Assembly: GCA_036560145.1 (NCBI GenBank)
Contig: DATBRV010000112.1
Coordinates: 1 to 64,000 of the forward strand
Length of the DNA: 64,000 nt
Origin: DATBRV01 sp036560145
GTDB lineage: Bacteria > Myxococcota_A > UBA9160 > SMWR01
Direction of reading: 5' to 3'
Shown: positions 41,494 through 49,902 of the stretch, one piece after another
Numbering within the stretch: position 1 is the stretch's first letter
How the letters are laid out: every line of letters starts with the position of its first letter
Notes under the pieces: generated by a model
The model's input: only the letters and a program-made list of their open reading frames with translations
Told to the model about the DNA's origin: nothing
Databases searched by the model: none
Translations under genes and position numbers: made by a program

Positions 41494-42210
41494 CTAGTGC
41501 TTCCCGGCGTCGAGGGCCTTGCCTCTGCGCTGGGAGAGGATGTAGGCCTCGAGCGCGTGCATGCGCGGATCGTCGGCCGTCAGCTCCTTGCCCTCGAGCG
41601 GGTTGAGGATGCACCAGTTCACCATGTCGCGGAGCATCGCCACCTTCTTGAGCTGCGTCTGGAACTTCGGATAGGTCTCCGGGTGGGTGTTGGACGCGTT
41701 CGGATGGCACATCGCGCAGGCGATCCCGTTGCCCCCGATCTCGTCGCTGTGGAACAGGCGATCGCCCTCGGCCACCAGCTTGTCGAGCTCGGCCTTCCAG
41801 ATCTGGAGCTCGCGCGGGGTCGGCTCCCCGAAGGACGCCTTCACGATCGGGAGCGGACCGCCCGGCACGTAGTCCTCGTAGACCTGGCCGTTGGCGGCCA
41901 CCGTCATCACCTGGTTCGTGCCGATCCGGACCGTGATCTCCTCGTTGCAGAAGCGCATCAGGTCCATCAGCACGTCGGCCACCAGCTGCGCCTTCTCGGG
42001 CGGGATCTTCTCTCCCGCGCGCACGCCTTCGACGACCACCAGCTTGCGCTGATCGCAGGCCCAGACGGCCCGCGAGGCCCAGTCTTGGGGTGCGCCGACC
42101 AGCGCCCGGCGCTCGCTCAGAACGCCCGAGGAGCCGCCGACGACGACCCCGAGGATCCCGAGCGCGATGGTTCCGAGCAGCAGCGAACCCGAGACGAGCG
42201 TTGCCTTCAT
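41494..42210 (-). CDS. Membrane-anchored c-type cytochrome
   Basis: 238 aa. An N-terminal hydrophobic helix (LLLGTIALGILGVVVGG, about residues 9-25) anchors the protein facing the periplasm. One haem-binding CAMCH lies near residue 170, followed by a SoxA/TsdA-like end (DMVNWCILNPLEGKELTADDP). It is the third gene of an operon after a di-haem peroxidase and a Tat-exported metallophosphoesterase, with 14 bases to its neighbour. Probably passes electrons to the peroxidase or an associated enzyme. Redox partner unknown. Confidence 0.82.
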   Translation of the reverse strand: MKATLVSGSLLLGTIALGILGVVVGGSSGVLSERRALVGAPQDWASRAVWACDQRKLVVVEGVRAGEKIPPEKAQLVADVLMDLMRFCNEEITVRIGTNQVMTVAANGQVYEDYVPGGPLPIVKASFGEPTPRELQIWKAELDKLVAEGDRLFHSDEIGGNGIACAMCHPNASNTHPETYPKFQTQLKKVAMLRDMVNWCILNPLEGKELTADDPRMHALEAYILSQRRGKALDAGKH

Positions 42211-42224
42211 GTCGGCATCTCCTG

Positions 42225-43370
42225 CTAGTAGGACGGGCCCTGGTAGCCGCCGCCCGGAAGCGAGCTCCCGGCCAGCTCCTGCGCCGTCACGATCCGCGGA
42301 TTGCGGGACCAGAGGTTGTAGTGCTTGTTCACGCGGCCCTTCGCGAGCACGTCCACGCTTCCGTCGCCGCAGCCGTCGAACTGGTTGAAGGGATCGGGGC
42401 GGACCATCTGCACGGTATAGGCGGGCAGACCTTCGGGCGCGTAGGGCCAGGGCCAGGCGGTCGAGAGCAGGCCGTGGAACTGGATGTTGCCGATCCGGTT
42501 GGTGAGCAGCTGGTGCGTGTGCCCGTGGATCACCGTGACGGTCTGGAAGGGCTTCAGGATCGCCTGCACCTGCTCCGCGTCGTCGGTCCAGAAATTCCAG
42601 CCCTTGTAGAGCTTGTAGAGCGGCGAGTGCGAGAAGACGATGATCGGCGTCTTCTTGTCGATCTTGGCGAGGTCCTGCTTCAGCCACTCGCGCTGCGGCT
42701 CGCCCACTTCGAAGGGGCTCTGGCGGCTGTCGTCGAGCCCGGCCACGATCGCCATGCGCTGCTCCGGCGTGTAGCCCTTGGCCGTCCAGAAGTCCTTCTC
42801 GACCACGCTGTTCAGCACCACGAAGTGGATGCCCTTGTGGTCGAACGAGTAGTGGTCGGGCCCGAACATCTCCTTCCACTTCTCGCCCAGGTCGAGGTAC
42901 CAGTCGTGCTCGCCGACCATCATCCGGATCGGCGCCTTCAGGCCCTTCAGGATCTGCTGGCCGAGCGCGAGCTCGTCGGCGCGCCCGAGCTGCGCGAGAT
43001 CGCCGCCGAAGAGCACGAAGTCCGGCTGGGGATCGAGGGCGTTCACGTCCTCCACCGCCTTCACGACGGCCTTCGCGAAGCGGTGCGTCATGCCGCGCGC
43101 ATAGAGATGCGAGTCCGAGACGTAGGCGAACCGGAACGCGACGTCGGGAGCAGCGCCCGCCGGGGTCGCGGCGCTCGCCACGTTCACCAGCTGGAAGGCG
43201 TGGGCGGGCACCAGGCTCGCCGCCGCCGCCATCCCCGCGAACTTGAGCGAGGTGCGCAGGAAGTGGCGCCGATCGCAGTTCTGGAGCGATTGCAGCAGCC
43301 GCTGGTCGGAGGCGGAGCGCTCGGCGAACGCGCGCTCGATCTCCTTGCGGGTCATGTCGTTCCGGTACAT
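42225..43370 (-). CDS. Tat-exported calcineurin-like metallophosphoesterase
   Basis: 381 aa. A twin-arginine-like signal (DRRHFLRTSLKFAG then AAAASLVPAHA) at about residues 33-62 predicts export of the folded, metal-loaded enzyme. Calcineurin-like metal motifs in order: YVSDSHLY (D-x-H), FGGDLAQ, GEHDW (in place of GNHD), VFSHSPLY and GHTH. Long 33-residue head before the twin arginines. Sits between the peroxidase gene (16 bases) and the cytochrome c gene (14 bases). The substrate could be a phosphodiester or phospholipid; the link to haem proteins is unusual. Confidence 0.88.
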   Translation of the reverse strand: MYRNDMTRKEIERAFAERSASDQRLLQSLQNCDRRHFLRTSLKFAGMAAAASLVPAHAFQLVNVASAATPAGAAPDVAFRFAYVSDSHLYARGMTHRFAKAVVKAVEDVNALDPQPDFVLFGGDLAQLGRADELALGQQILKGLKAPIRMMVGEHDWYLDLGEKWKEMFGPDHYSFDHKGIHFVVLNSVVEKDFWTAKGYTPEQRMAIVAGLDDSRQSPFEVGEPQREWLKQDLAKIDKKTPIIVFSHSPLYKLYKGWNFWTDDAEQVQAILKPFQTVTVIHGHTHQLLTNRIGNIQFHGLLSTAWPWPYAPEGLPAYTVQMVRPDPFNQFDGCGDGSVDVLAKGRVNKHYNLWSRNPRIVTAQELAGSSLPGGGYQGPSY

Positions 43371-43386
43371 GCGTCTCCCTCCCGGA

Positions 43387-44565
43387 TTATTTCGGCGCGA
43401 GCTTCGGGCCGAGCTTCTCGAGATCGGCGAAGCGCGCGAGATCGCTGCTCGTAAAGGTCTTCATCAGCTCGACGAGGTCCGCCTTCTCCTGGGCCGTGAG
43501 CGCCAGCGGGCGCATGCCTCCGTCCAGGTACGGGTTGTTCTCGCCGCCGCGGTCGTAGAACTCGATCACGCTCTCCAGCGTGGCCTCGCTGCCGTCGTGC
43601 ATGTAGGGGGCGGTGAGCGCGACGTTGCGGAGCTGCGACGTCTTGAAGGCGCCCATGTCCTTCTGCTCGCGGGTCACCAGGAAGCGCCCCAGCTCGCTCG
43701 CCTCGGCGTTGCCGAGGGCGAGCTCGTCGATCGACTTCCCGGCCTCCACGGCCGCCGCCGCTCTGCGCGCGACCGCGGGAAAGTCGATCCGCTTCACGCC
43801 GACGCCGATGTTGTGGAAGAGATCGTCGGTGAAGAGCGGAAGCACGTCGATGCGCCCGTGGCAGGTGTTGCAGCGCGCCTTGGCGTTGAAGACCTCCCAG
43901 CCGCGCTGCGCCGACGCCGAGATCGCCTTGGTGTCGCCGGCCAGGAAGCGGTCGATGGGGGCGTCGAGCGAGAGCAGGGTGCGCTCGAAGCTCGCGATCG
44001 CCTGGCCGACGCGCGCGCTGCTGATCTCCGGGCTCCCGAACGCCGACTGGAAGAGCAGCGGGTACTCGCCGAGCGTCTTCAGCTTCGCGAGCACCGCGGC
44101 CTGGTTCTCGAAGCCATGCTCGATCGGATTCTCGAGCGGCAGCACGGCCTGCGCCTCGAGCGTGGCGGCGCGGCCGTCCCAGAACTGCGAGGCGAGGAAG
44201 GCCGCGTTGAGCGTGGTCGGCGCGTTGCGCGTGCCGAGCGCGCCGCCCACGCCGGCGGAGGTGGGCTTGCCGCGCGGATCGGCGAAGCCGCTGCGCGGAT
44301 CGTGGCAGGTGACACAGGCGACGGTCCCGTCCGTTGAGATGCGCGTGTCGAAATAGAGCCGCTTGCCGAGCTCGACCTTGGCGGCCGTGGGCGGATTGTC
44401 GGCCGGCACGTCGGGAGGCAGCACGCCGCTGGGAACCGGCAGGACCAGCGTCTCCGCGCTCGCCGCCAGCGCGAGCGCCGCCACCGCCGTCAGCGCCGCG
44501 AAGCCGAGCCGGCCTCCCGCTCCGCGATTCCGCCCGCGCCCGCAGCCGCTCTCGAAGTCCTGCAT
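43387..44565 (-). CDS. Di-haem cytochrome c peroxidase (CcpA/MauG family)
   Basis: 392 aa. Signal-like N-terminus (LGFAALTAVAALALAASAE). Two haem motifs: CVTCH near residue 86 and CNTCH near 235. LYFDTRIS, GTRNAPTTLNAAF and APYMHDGSEATLESVIEFY are family signatures. It reduces H2O2 in the periplasm or, for MauG-like members, modifies a partner protein. First gene of the redox operon; a -35-like TTGACA lies at 44621-44626 but no good -10 pairs with it. A PerR/Fur-type gene is immediately upstream on the same strand. Confidence 0.9.
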   Translation of the reverse strand: MQDFESGCGRGRNRGAGGRLGFAALTAVAALALAASAETLVLPVPSGVLPPDVPADNPPTAAKVELGKRLYFDTRISTDGTVACVTCHDPRSGFADPRGKPTSAGVGGALGTRNAPTTLNAAFLASQFWDGRAATLEAQAVLPLENPIEHGFENQAAVLAKLKTLGEYPLLFQSAFGSPEISSARVGQAIASFERTLLSLDAPIDRFLAGDTKAISASAQRGWEVFNAKARCNTCHGRIDVLPLFTDDLFHNIGVGVKRIDFPAVARRAAAAVEAGKSIDELALGNAEASELGRFLVTREQKDMGAFKTSQLRNVALTAPYMHDGSEATLESVIEFYDRGGENNPYLDGGMRPLALTAQEKADLVELMKTFTSSDLARFADLEKLGPKLAPK

Positions 44566-44654
44566 CTGGCCTCGTCTTCCGCTTCGGCCCGTGCGAGATG
44601 CTTGTTCAGATAACACTGACTGTCAAGAAAGAACGGCGTGTCCCGAGCGCCCGA

Positions 44655-45089
44655 TCAGAAGTCGTCGCGGCAACGGGGGCACCTCCCCACGAGCGTGACG
44701 GAGATTCGCTCGACCACGAAGCCCTCCGGAACGTCCGTCCTGCCGCGGATGTGTCCGTCCGAGCGCGCGTCCAGATCGTAGAGGCGGCCGCACACGCGGC
44801 AGCGCGCGTGGTAGTGCGGGGCGTTCTGGGCCTCGTAGCGGTACGGCTCGCCTCCGTCGGTCACGCACGACGCGAGGCCCGCCGAGACGAGCGAATCGAG
44901 GATGTCGTACACCGTCTTCCGACTGACGTTCGGGTGCTCGCCGAGCAGATTCCCGTACAGCTCGGCCGCGGTCGGATGCGAGCGCGACCGACGCAGCAGC
45001 CGCAGCAGCGCCACGCGTTGGCGCGTCGCCCGCAGCCCGCGCGCGGCGAGCTGGGTGGCGATCCGATCGTCCGCCGACATCTCGTCCAT
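44655..45089 (-). CDS. Fur/PerR-family metalloregulator
   Basis: 144 aa. Winged-helix part (LRATRQRVALLRLLRRS, then NVSRKTVYDILDSLVSAGLA), and metal domain with HYHARCRVCGRL and a second CPRC near the end, giving the structural Zn(Cys)4 site. The HxH of the dimer domain is the regulatory metal region. The gene precedes a di-haem peroxidase gene on the same strand by 89 bases, which favours a peroxide-sensing PerR-type role over iron uptake control. ATG 45089 is used; TTG 45098 and ATG 45080 are alternatives. Confidence 0.87.
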   Translation of the reverse strand: MDEMSADDRIATQLAARGLRATRQRVALLRLLRRSRSHPTAAELYGNLLGEHPNVSRKTVYDILDSLVSAGLASCVTDGGEPYRYEAQNAPHYHARCRVCGRLYDLDARSDGHIRGRTDVPEGFVVERISVTLVGRCPRCRDDF

Positions 45090-45235
45090 CGGATCCAAGG
45101 TCTAACGGATTCCCGCCGAGCACGCCGCGCGCGATTCCGCCGAGCCCGAGCTTTCCCTGCCCGACCGTTGACCTGGGCGCCTCGGGCTGGTTCAATTTCG
45201 TCCCCGGAACGCTCGTCGCGCGAGGATATGCGCCG

Positions 45236-46585
45236 ATGGCTGGTCCGATGCCCCATCCCGCTGGCTTCGAAGCGGAGAGCTGGAGGGCGGCCGGCGGGCC
45301 GCGGCCCCGCTGCCTCGTCGAGGCGAGCTCCGGACTCGGCGACATCATCGAGGCGACGCCGACGTGCCACGCGCTCTGGCTGCTCGGCTTCGACGTGGAC
45401 CTCGTCGTCGATCGGCCCGACGCCTCACGAATCGCCCCCCTCTTCGAGAACGGCCCCGTGCTGGGTCGCGTGTTCACCGAACGCGACTACCTCGATCCCG
45501 CCCGCTACGACATCGCGATCGCGTGCTTCGGGCCCGCGCAGGCCGCACGACGTGTGGCGCCGGGATTCTGGTTCTCCGTCACGCTCCGCGACGTGATCCG
45601 CGAAGGCCTGATGGGCGCAAATCTCGCCCCTGCCCGGCTGCTGGGTCACGTGGGCGACGCGCCGGCCCATCTGGTCCATCTCGACGACGAGGGGCTCGAC
45701 CTGCCGCCCCGAAGCGTCGTGGTCCACGCGGGGTCGGATCCGAGGGCTGCGCACAAGCGATGGCCGCACTGGGAGGTGGTCTGCGATCGCGTGAGGGACG
45801 AGGGGTTCCACGTGATCGTCGTCGGCACCGGTCCCGATCGGAGCGAATCGGGCTGGGAGCAACGCCACGACTGTCGATTCGACCTGCCGCTTCCGCGACT
45901 GGCCGCCCTCTTGCGCGGCGCCCACGCGTATCTCGGCGCGGACACCGGCGTCAGTCATCTCGCCGGAGCCGTCGGCACACCCGGCCTGCTCCTCTTCGGG
46001 CCGACCGATCCGCGTTGCTACGCCCCGGCGTCGCCGGCCCTCCGCGTGCTCGATACGCCGCCCCGGAGCAACGAAGGGCGGTTTCCCGCCTCTCGCACGT
46101 TCCCCGCGATGGACCGACTCGATCCCGAGGCCGTCTTCGGCGAGGTGTCGCGGATCCTCGACGACCCGCGTCGGTTCGCTCCGCGCGAGGCACCGGACCG
46201 GCGCGACGCGCCGGCCGGCGACCCCGCCGCCCATCTCCCGAGCGCCGCCGAAATCGACGCGGCGCCGCGCACGCTCGTCGGCATCGACGACCTGCTCAAG
46301 CGCACGACGTCGGCCGCGATCCTCGGCTGGCTCGCCCGGCGCGGCGACGCCGCTGCGGTCGCGCGTTGGCGGCGGGAGATCGACCGCGCGATCGGACTCG
46401 TCCACTTGCGCGCGGCCACGATCCGACGCGCGCTTCGGACCAGGATCAGTCACCGCAGGGCGCGATACCACCTTCGCGAGGCCTCTCGCTCGGGCTATCT
46501 CGTGCGCGCGGGCGCGGGACACCTGGCGCTCGCCGTCACGAAGCGAGCGACGCTCCGGTCGGAGAATGACCCTCTTCACCGCTAG
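45236..46585 (+). CDS. GT9-family glycosyltransferase (ADP-heptose:LPS heptosyltransferase-like)
   Basis: 449 aa. N-terminal ASSGLGDIIEATP matches the GT9 opening motif, and VVVHAGSDPRAAHKRWPHW plus LGADTGVSHLAGAVGTPGLL are the nucleotide-sugar domain signatures. The typical length is about 340, so the C-terminal 120 residues (Arg/Ala-rich helices after DRRDAPAGDPAAH) are an extension without clear homology. GT9 enzymes build LPS core or O-linked heptose chains, supporting a Gram-negative envelope. First gene of a glycosyltransferase cluster; overlaps the convergent GT4 gene by four bases. Confidence 0.87.
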   Translation: MAGPMPHPAGFEAESWRAAGGPRPRCLVEASSGLGDIIEATPTCHALWLLGFDVDLVVDRPDASRIAPLFENGPVLGRVFTERDYLDPARYDIAIACFGPAQAARRVAPGFWFSVTLRDVIREGLMGANLAPARLLGHVGDAPAHLVHLDDEGLDLPPRSVVVHAGSDPRAAHKRWPHWEVVCDRVRDEGFHVIVVGTGPDRSESGWEQRHDCRFDLPLPRLAALLRGAHAYLGADTGVSHLAGAVGTPGLLLFGPTDPRCYAPASPALRVLDTPPRSNEGRFPASRTFPAMDRLDPEAVFGEVSRILDDPRRFAPREAPDRRDAPAGDPAAHLPSAAEIDAAPRTLVGIDDLLKRTTSAAILGWLARRGDAAAVARWRREIDRAIGLVHLRAATIRRALRTRISHRRARYHLREASRSGYLVRAGAGHLALAVTKRATLRSENDPLHR

Positions 46586-47643
46586 CCAGCGGCGAGCTGA
46601 AGGAACGACTCGAGGATGGCCGCCGATTGGAGCTCGGGGCGAGCCGCATTCGCGCGCGAACGCGCGGCGATCTCGCCCAGCAACGCGGGGTCGCCGAGGA
46701 GGCGCTCGACTTCCGCCGCCCATCGATCGGGGGGCGCCGAGGCAGGCAGCAGGACCGCCGCGCCGCCGCTCACCTCGGGAATGCCGCCGATCCGGCTCCC
46801 GACGACGGGGATCCCGTTCAGGTGGGCTTCGAGGACCACGCGCGGCGCCGCATCCTCGCAGATCGAGGGCGCGAGCAGGAGCGCCGTGCGCGCATAGACC
46901 GGCCGCATGTCGGAAACCTGGCGTTCGACGCGGACGTTTCGCAGGCGCGCGACACGTGCGGCGAGCGCCGTTCGCTCGCGTGCGAGCAGCCCCGGCGACC
47001 CGACGAACAGGAAGCGGCGGCCCGGCAACCGCTCGGCGATCGCGAGCGCGATCGAGACACCCTTGGATTCTCTCGGATTGACGAGCGTCACGAGCTCGGG
47101 GCGCCGCGCCCCGCATCGATAGTCTTCGAACCGGATCAACGGGCGCAACACGGCCACGCGACGCCCGAGATGCTCACCGACACGCTGTGCGAGGAACTCC
47201 GACACCGCCGCGAGACGCGTCGTCGGTTCCGGCGGAAGCCGCCCGTGAGACCACGCGAGCTCCGCATCGTGGACCCAGACGAGCGAGGGGATCGACACGG
47301 CGGCCGCCGCTCTCGCGAGCTCCTCGGACGCGCGGTTCCAGGCGACGACGAGATCGGGTCGGAAGCCAGCGAGCCGTTCGCGCAGCGCTTCGACGAGCGC
47401 GCGCGGCGCCGCCCGGTGCGTCGGGTAGCCGTTGCGCAGATCCCGTCGGGCGATCCCCGGATTCGCCGACAAGAGACGCCAGATCCTATGTGGCCGTCGC
47501 GAATCGCCGCGGCGGACCCCGACGACCACCTCGCAGGAATGGCCCTCGGTGATGAGCGCACGCGCCAGCTCGTCGATCGAGCACTCGGCGCCGCCGCGAA
47601 AGGACGGCAGGTACGGCTCGCCGGATCCGAATAGGATGCGCAT
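46582..47643 (-). CDS. GT4-family glycosyltransferase
   Basis: 353 aa GT-B fold. The N-terminus (FGSGEPYLPSFRGGAECSI) carries the glycine-rich acceptor-side loop of GT4 enzymes. The C-terminal domain carries VNPRESKGV, FVGSPGLL and the E-x7-E-like motif EDAAPRVVLEAHLNGIPVVG that binds the sugar nucleotide. No membrane helices. It follows the two-module glycosyltransferase gene by two bases, so both are in one operon. Sugar and acceptor unknown; surface glycan assembly likely. Confidence 0.87.
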   Translation of the reverse strand: MRILFGSGEPYLPSFRGGAECSIDELARALITEGHSCEVVVGVRRGDSRRPHRIWRLLSANPGIARRDLRNGYPTHRAAPRALVEALRERLAGFRPDLVVAWNRASEELARAAAAVSIPSLVWVHDAELAWSHGRLPPEPTTRLAAVSEFLAQRVGEHLGRRVAVLRPLIRFEDYRCGARRPELVTLVNPRESKGVSIALAIAERLPGRRFLFVGSPGLLARERTALAARVARLRNVRVERQVSDMRPVYARTALLLAPSICEDAAPRVVLEAHLNGIPVVGSRIGGIPEVSGGAAVLLPASAPPDRWAAEVERLLGDPALLGEIAARSRANAARPELQSAAILESFLQLAAG

Positions 47644-47645
47644 CG

Positions 47646-49787
47646 CTAGGGCATCGCCGCCGACGGCAGGCTGCCGCCCAACAGGGCGCGCAGCGACGAG
47701 ACGAGGAACTGCGACCGGTCGAATCGAGGACGGGACCGCAGTCCGCCGCCGCGCTCGATCACCTGGCGCGCATGCGCGAGCAGCTCAGCGGGTGACTTCG
47801 CCAGCAGGTAATCGTCGCCGGGCGTCAGGTACCCGCCGGAGAGCTCCTCGCTGACCAGCGGGCGACCGCAAAACAGTGCTTGCACGCAGCGGTTCTCGAA
47901 GTTCGGATAGTCGTGGCAATGAAGGTTCACCACGAGCTTCGAGCGGTTCATGAGTCGACGCGCTTCCTCGTCGAACATCCCGTGCGCGACGTGGACCGTG
48001 CGGTAACGGCCCTCGAGCACGCTCAACCAGGCCTCCCGATGGGGCGTGCTCCATCCGAGGAAGCAGGCGTCGAAGTCGCGCGGCACGTCCTCGGGATGGA
48101 AGAGGTCTTCGCTGACCGGCAGCGGATGCACGGCGAGGGGATCGAATCCCTCTGCGCGCAGGAATCCCTCGGACGAGGGATCATGGTGGATCCACAGGTC
48201 GAAGCCCGCGTCGCGCGCACGGCGGAGGTTGTCGAAGCGCCGCAACTGGTCCCAATGAGCGAGCGAGCCGTCCGTGCGAGGCACGGGCTCGGTCGAGTAG
48301 CCGACGAGGCGCACAGCCTGCGCGCGCAGCGCGACGACGACGCCTGGTTGCGCCGCGAGAAGCCAGGGCTCGAAGACGACGCAGGTCCGCGCGCCGGTCG
48401 CGTCGACCAGAGCGGGCAGGCTGTCGTAGCCGCCCTTCTGGGACGGGCACGCGGAGTGGGCGACTCCCCATCCGTCGCGGACCGCGTCGGCGTACGCGGC
48501 GCGGAAATAGTTGCGCTGCCCCACGAAGACGACCGGCTCGCCGGCTCCTGGAGCGCTCTCGACGGTGGATCTTCGCCGCTCAGCCGCCTTCGATCGAGCA
48601 TCCAGGAGCAAGGGCGAGAGCGCCCGACGAACGAGGGCGCGGCTCGCGCTGCGCACGCTGCTCGAGCGACGACGGCGAGACCGCGCGACCGGTGTCCGAT
48701 TCCGCCGCGCGCTCGCACGGGGGAGACGGCGGAGCAGGTCGCCGATTGCCGCCAGCTCGCACGCGTCCTCTCCGCGCGACGCGCTCGCGGCGCCGATGGC
48801 TCGCTCGAAGACGTCGACCGCGAGCGGCCCGAGCAGCGAGCGATCGCGAGCCGCCGCGGTCTCCCGAGCCCCGGCGACCAGCCGCGAACGCAGATCGGCG
48901 TCGCGCGTGACGCGCTCGAGGGCGGCCGCGCAGGCGTCGTCGCTCCGGTCGTCGACGACGAGGGCATTGACCTCGTGCCGAAGCAGGTCGGACCCCTCGA
49001 GCGAAGCCCCGGCGACCACCACGAGTCCGCAGGCCATGGCCTCGAGCATCGTGAGCCTCGCCAGACCGTCGACCTTCGGCTCGAAGATGACGTCGCAGGC
49101 CCGCAGCACCGAGGCGATCGCCTCTGCGGGAACCGACTCGAGCACCCGAGACGCGCTTCGCTCGGCCGTCGCGACGCCGTCCGACGCGAGCTGCCAGGCT
49201 TCGGCACCCCTGACCCGTCGCGCGATCCGGATCGCGCGGCGAGCGGCTTCCGCCCGCGCGCTTCCGGCCCCATCGATCAGCACCCGCGTCGGCCCGCCTG
49301 CCCGATCGCCGCGCGCGGGCGAGAAGAGCGCGCCGTCCACGAAGGTCGGAAGCACGAGAGCGTCTCGACCGAGTTCGCGCGCGAGCGCGTCGCACCGCGC
49401 CTGATTGGTGGTGACGAGCGCGGCGGCCGGCGTCCGAAACGCCCGCTCGATGAGCGCAGCGTCGGCCGCCGCGCCCTGCGAGGGCCGCCACTCCTCGCCC
49501 AGGTCGACGTGGACACGGGCCGCGGCCGGGACGAGGAACATCGCGTAGAACGCCGTCCAACCGAACGCTGCCGAGGCGTCATAGCGGGCGCCCGACCGCA
49601 TGGGCTCGCCGATCGGTCGCGCGCCGTCGACCGCTCCCGGGTGCCCCGGGAACGGGGGAGTCCCCGTCTGCACGACGGCGAACGTATCGACGACGTGTCC
49701 CGCCCCACGCAGCTCGCGCGCGAGACCGCTCGCGTGGCGGGCCGCGGCGCCGGGCGTGTCGTCCTCGAGCACGAACGCGATCCTCAT
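47646..49787 (-). CDS. Two-module glycosyltransferase (GT4 plus CgeB/GT1-like)
   Basis: 713 aa, about twice a normal GT4 enzyme. Module 1 (about 1-365): RIAFVLEDDTPGAAARHASG, VLPTFVDGALFSP, CDVIFEPKVDGLARLTMLEAMACGLVVV. A basic, Ser/Arg-rich linker (about 385-435) follows. Module 2 (about 440-713): VVFVGQRNYFRAAYADAV, DLWIHHDPSSEGFL, FLGWSTPHREAWL, LVVNLHCHDYPNFENRCVQALFCG, resembling the CgeB/GT1-like spore-coat glycosyltransferase group. Start ATG 49787 coincides with the first beta strand. Dual activity, adding two sugars, is plausible but not shown. Confidence 0.82.
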   Translation of the reverse strand: MRIAFVLEDDTPGAAARHASGLARELRGAGHVVDTFAVVQTGTPPFPGHPGAVDGARPIGEPMRSGARYDASAAFGWTAFYAMFLVPAAARVHVDLGEEWRPSQGAAADAALIERAFRTPAAALVTTNQARCDALARELGRDALVLPTFVDGALFSPARGDRAGGPTRVLIDGAGSARAEAARRAIRIARRVRGAEAWQLASDGVATAERSASRVLESVPAEAIASVLRACDVIFEPKVDGLARLTMLEAMACGLVVVAGASLEGSDLLRHEVNALVVDDRSDDACAAALERVTRDADLRSRLVAGARETAAARDRSLLGPLAVDVFERAIGAASASRGEDACELAAIGDLLRRLPRASARRNRTPVARSRRRRSSSVRSASRALVRRALSPLLLDARSKAAERRRSTVESAPGAGEPVVFVGQRNYFRAAYADAVRDGWGVAHSACPSQKGGYDSLPALVDATGARTCVVFEPWLLAAQPGVVVALRAQAVRLVGYSTEPVPRTDGSLAHWDQLRRFDNLRRARDAGFDLWIHHDPSSEGFLRAEGFDPLAVHPLPVSEDLFHPEDVPRDFDACFLGWSTPHREAWLSVLEGRYRTVHVAHGMFDEEARRLMNRSKLVVNLHCHDYPNFENRCVQALFCGRPLVSEELSGGYLTPGDDYLLAKSPAELLAHARQVIERGGGLRSRPRFDRSQFLVSSLRALLGGSLPSAAMP

Positions 49788-49902
49788 GGCGACCAGAGTA
49801 ATCGCGGGGACGTCTCGCCGCACGGAGGACGGCTCGGGATCGCTTGCGCGCGATCGCTGGCGATGGCATCTATGGACGCTCCGTGCGGGCCTTCGAACGA
49901 GC

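Noticed and set aside
44598..44626. Complete promoter or Fur/PerR box before the di-haem peroxidase gene
   Set aside because: TTGACA is present but the hexamer at the right spacing (AAGCAT) is poor, and the CTTG...CAAG symmetry is only partial; not strong enough to annotate.
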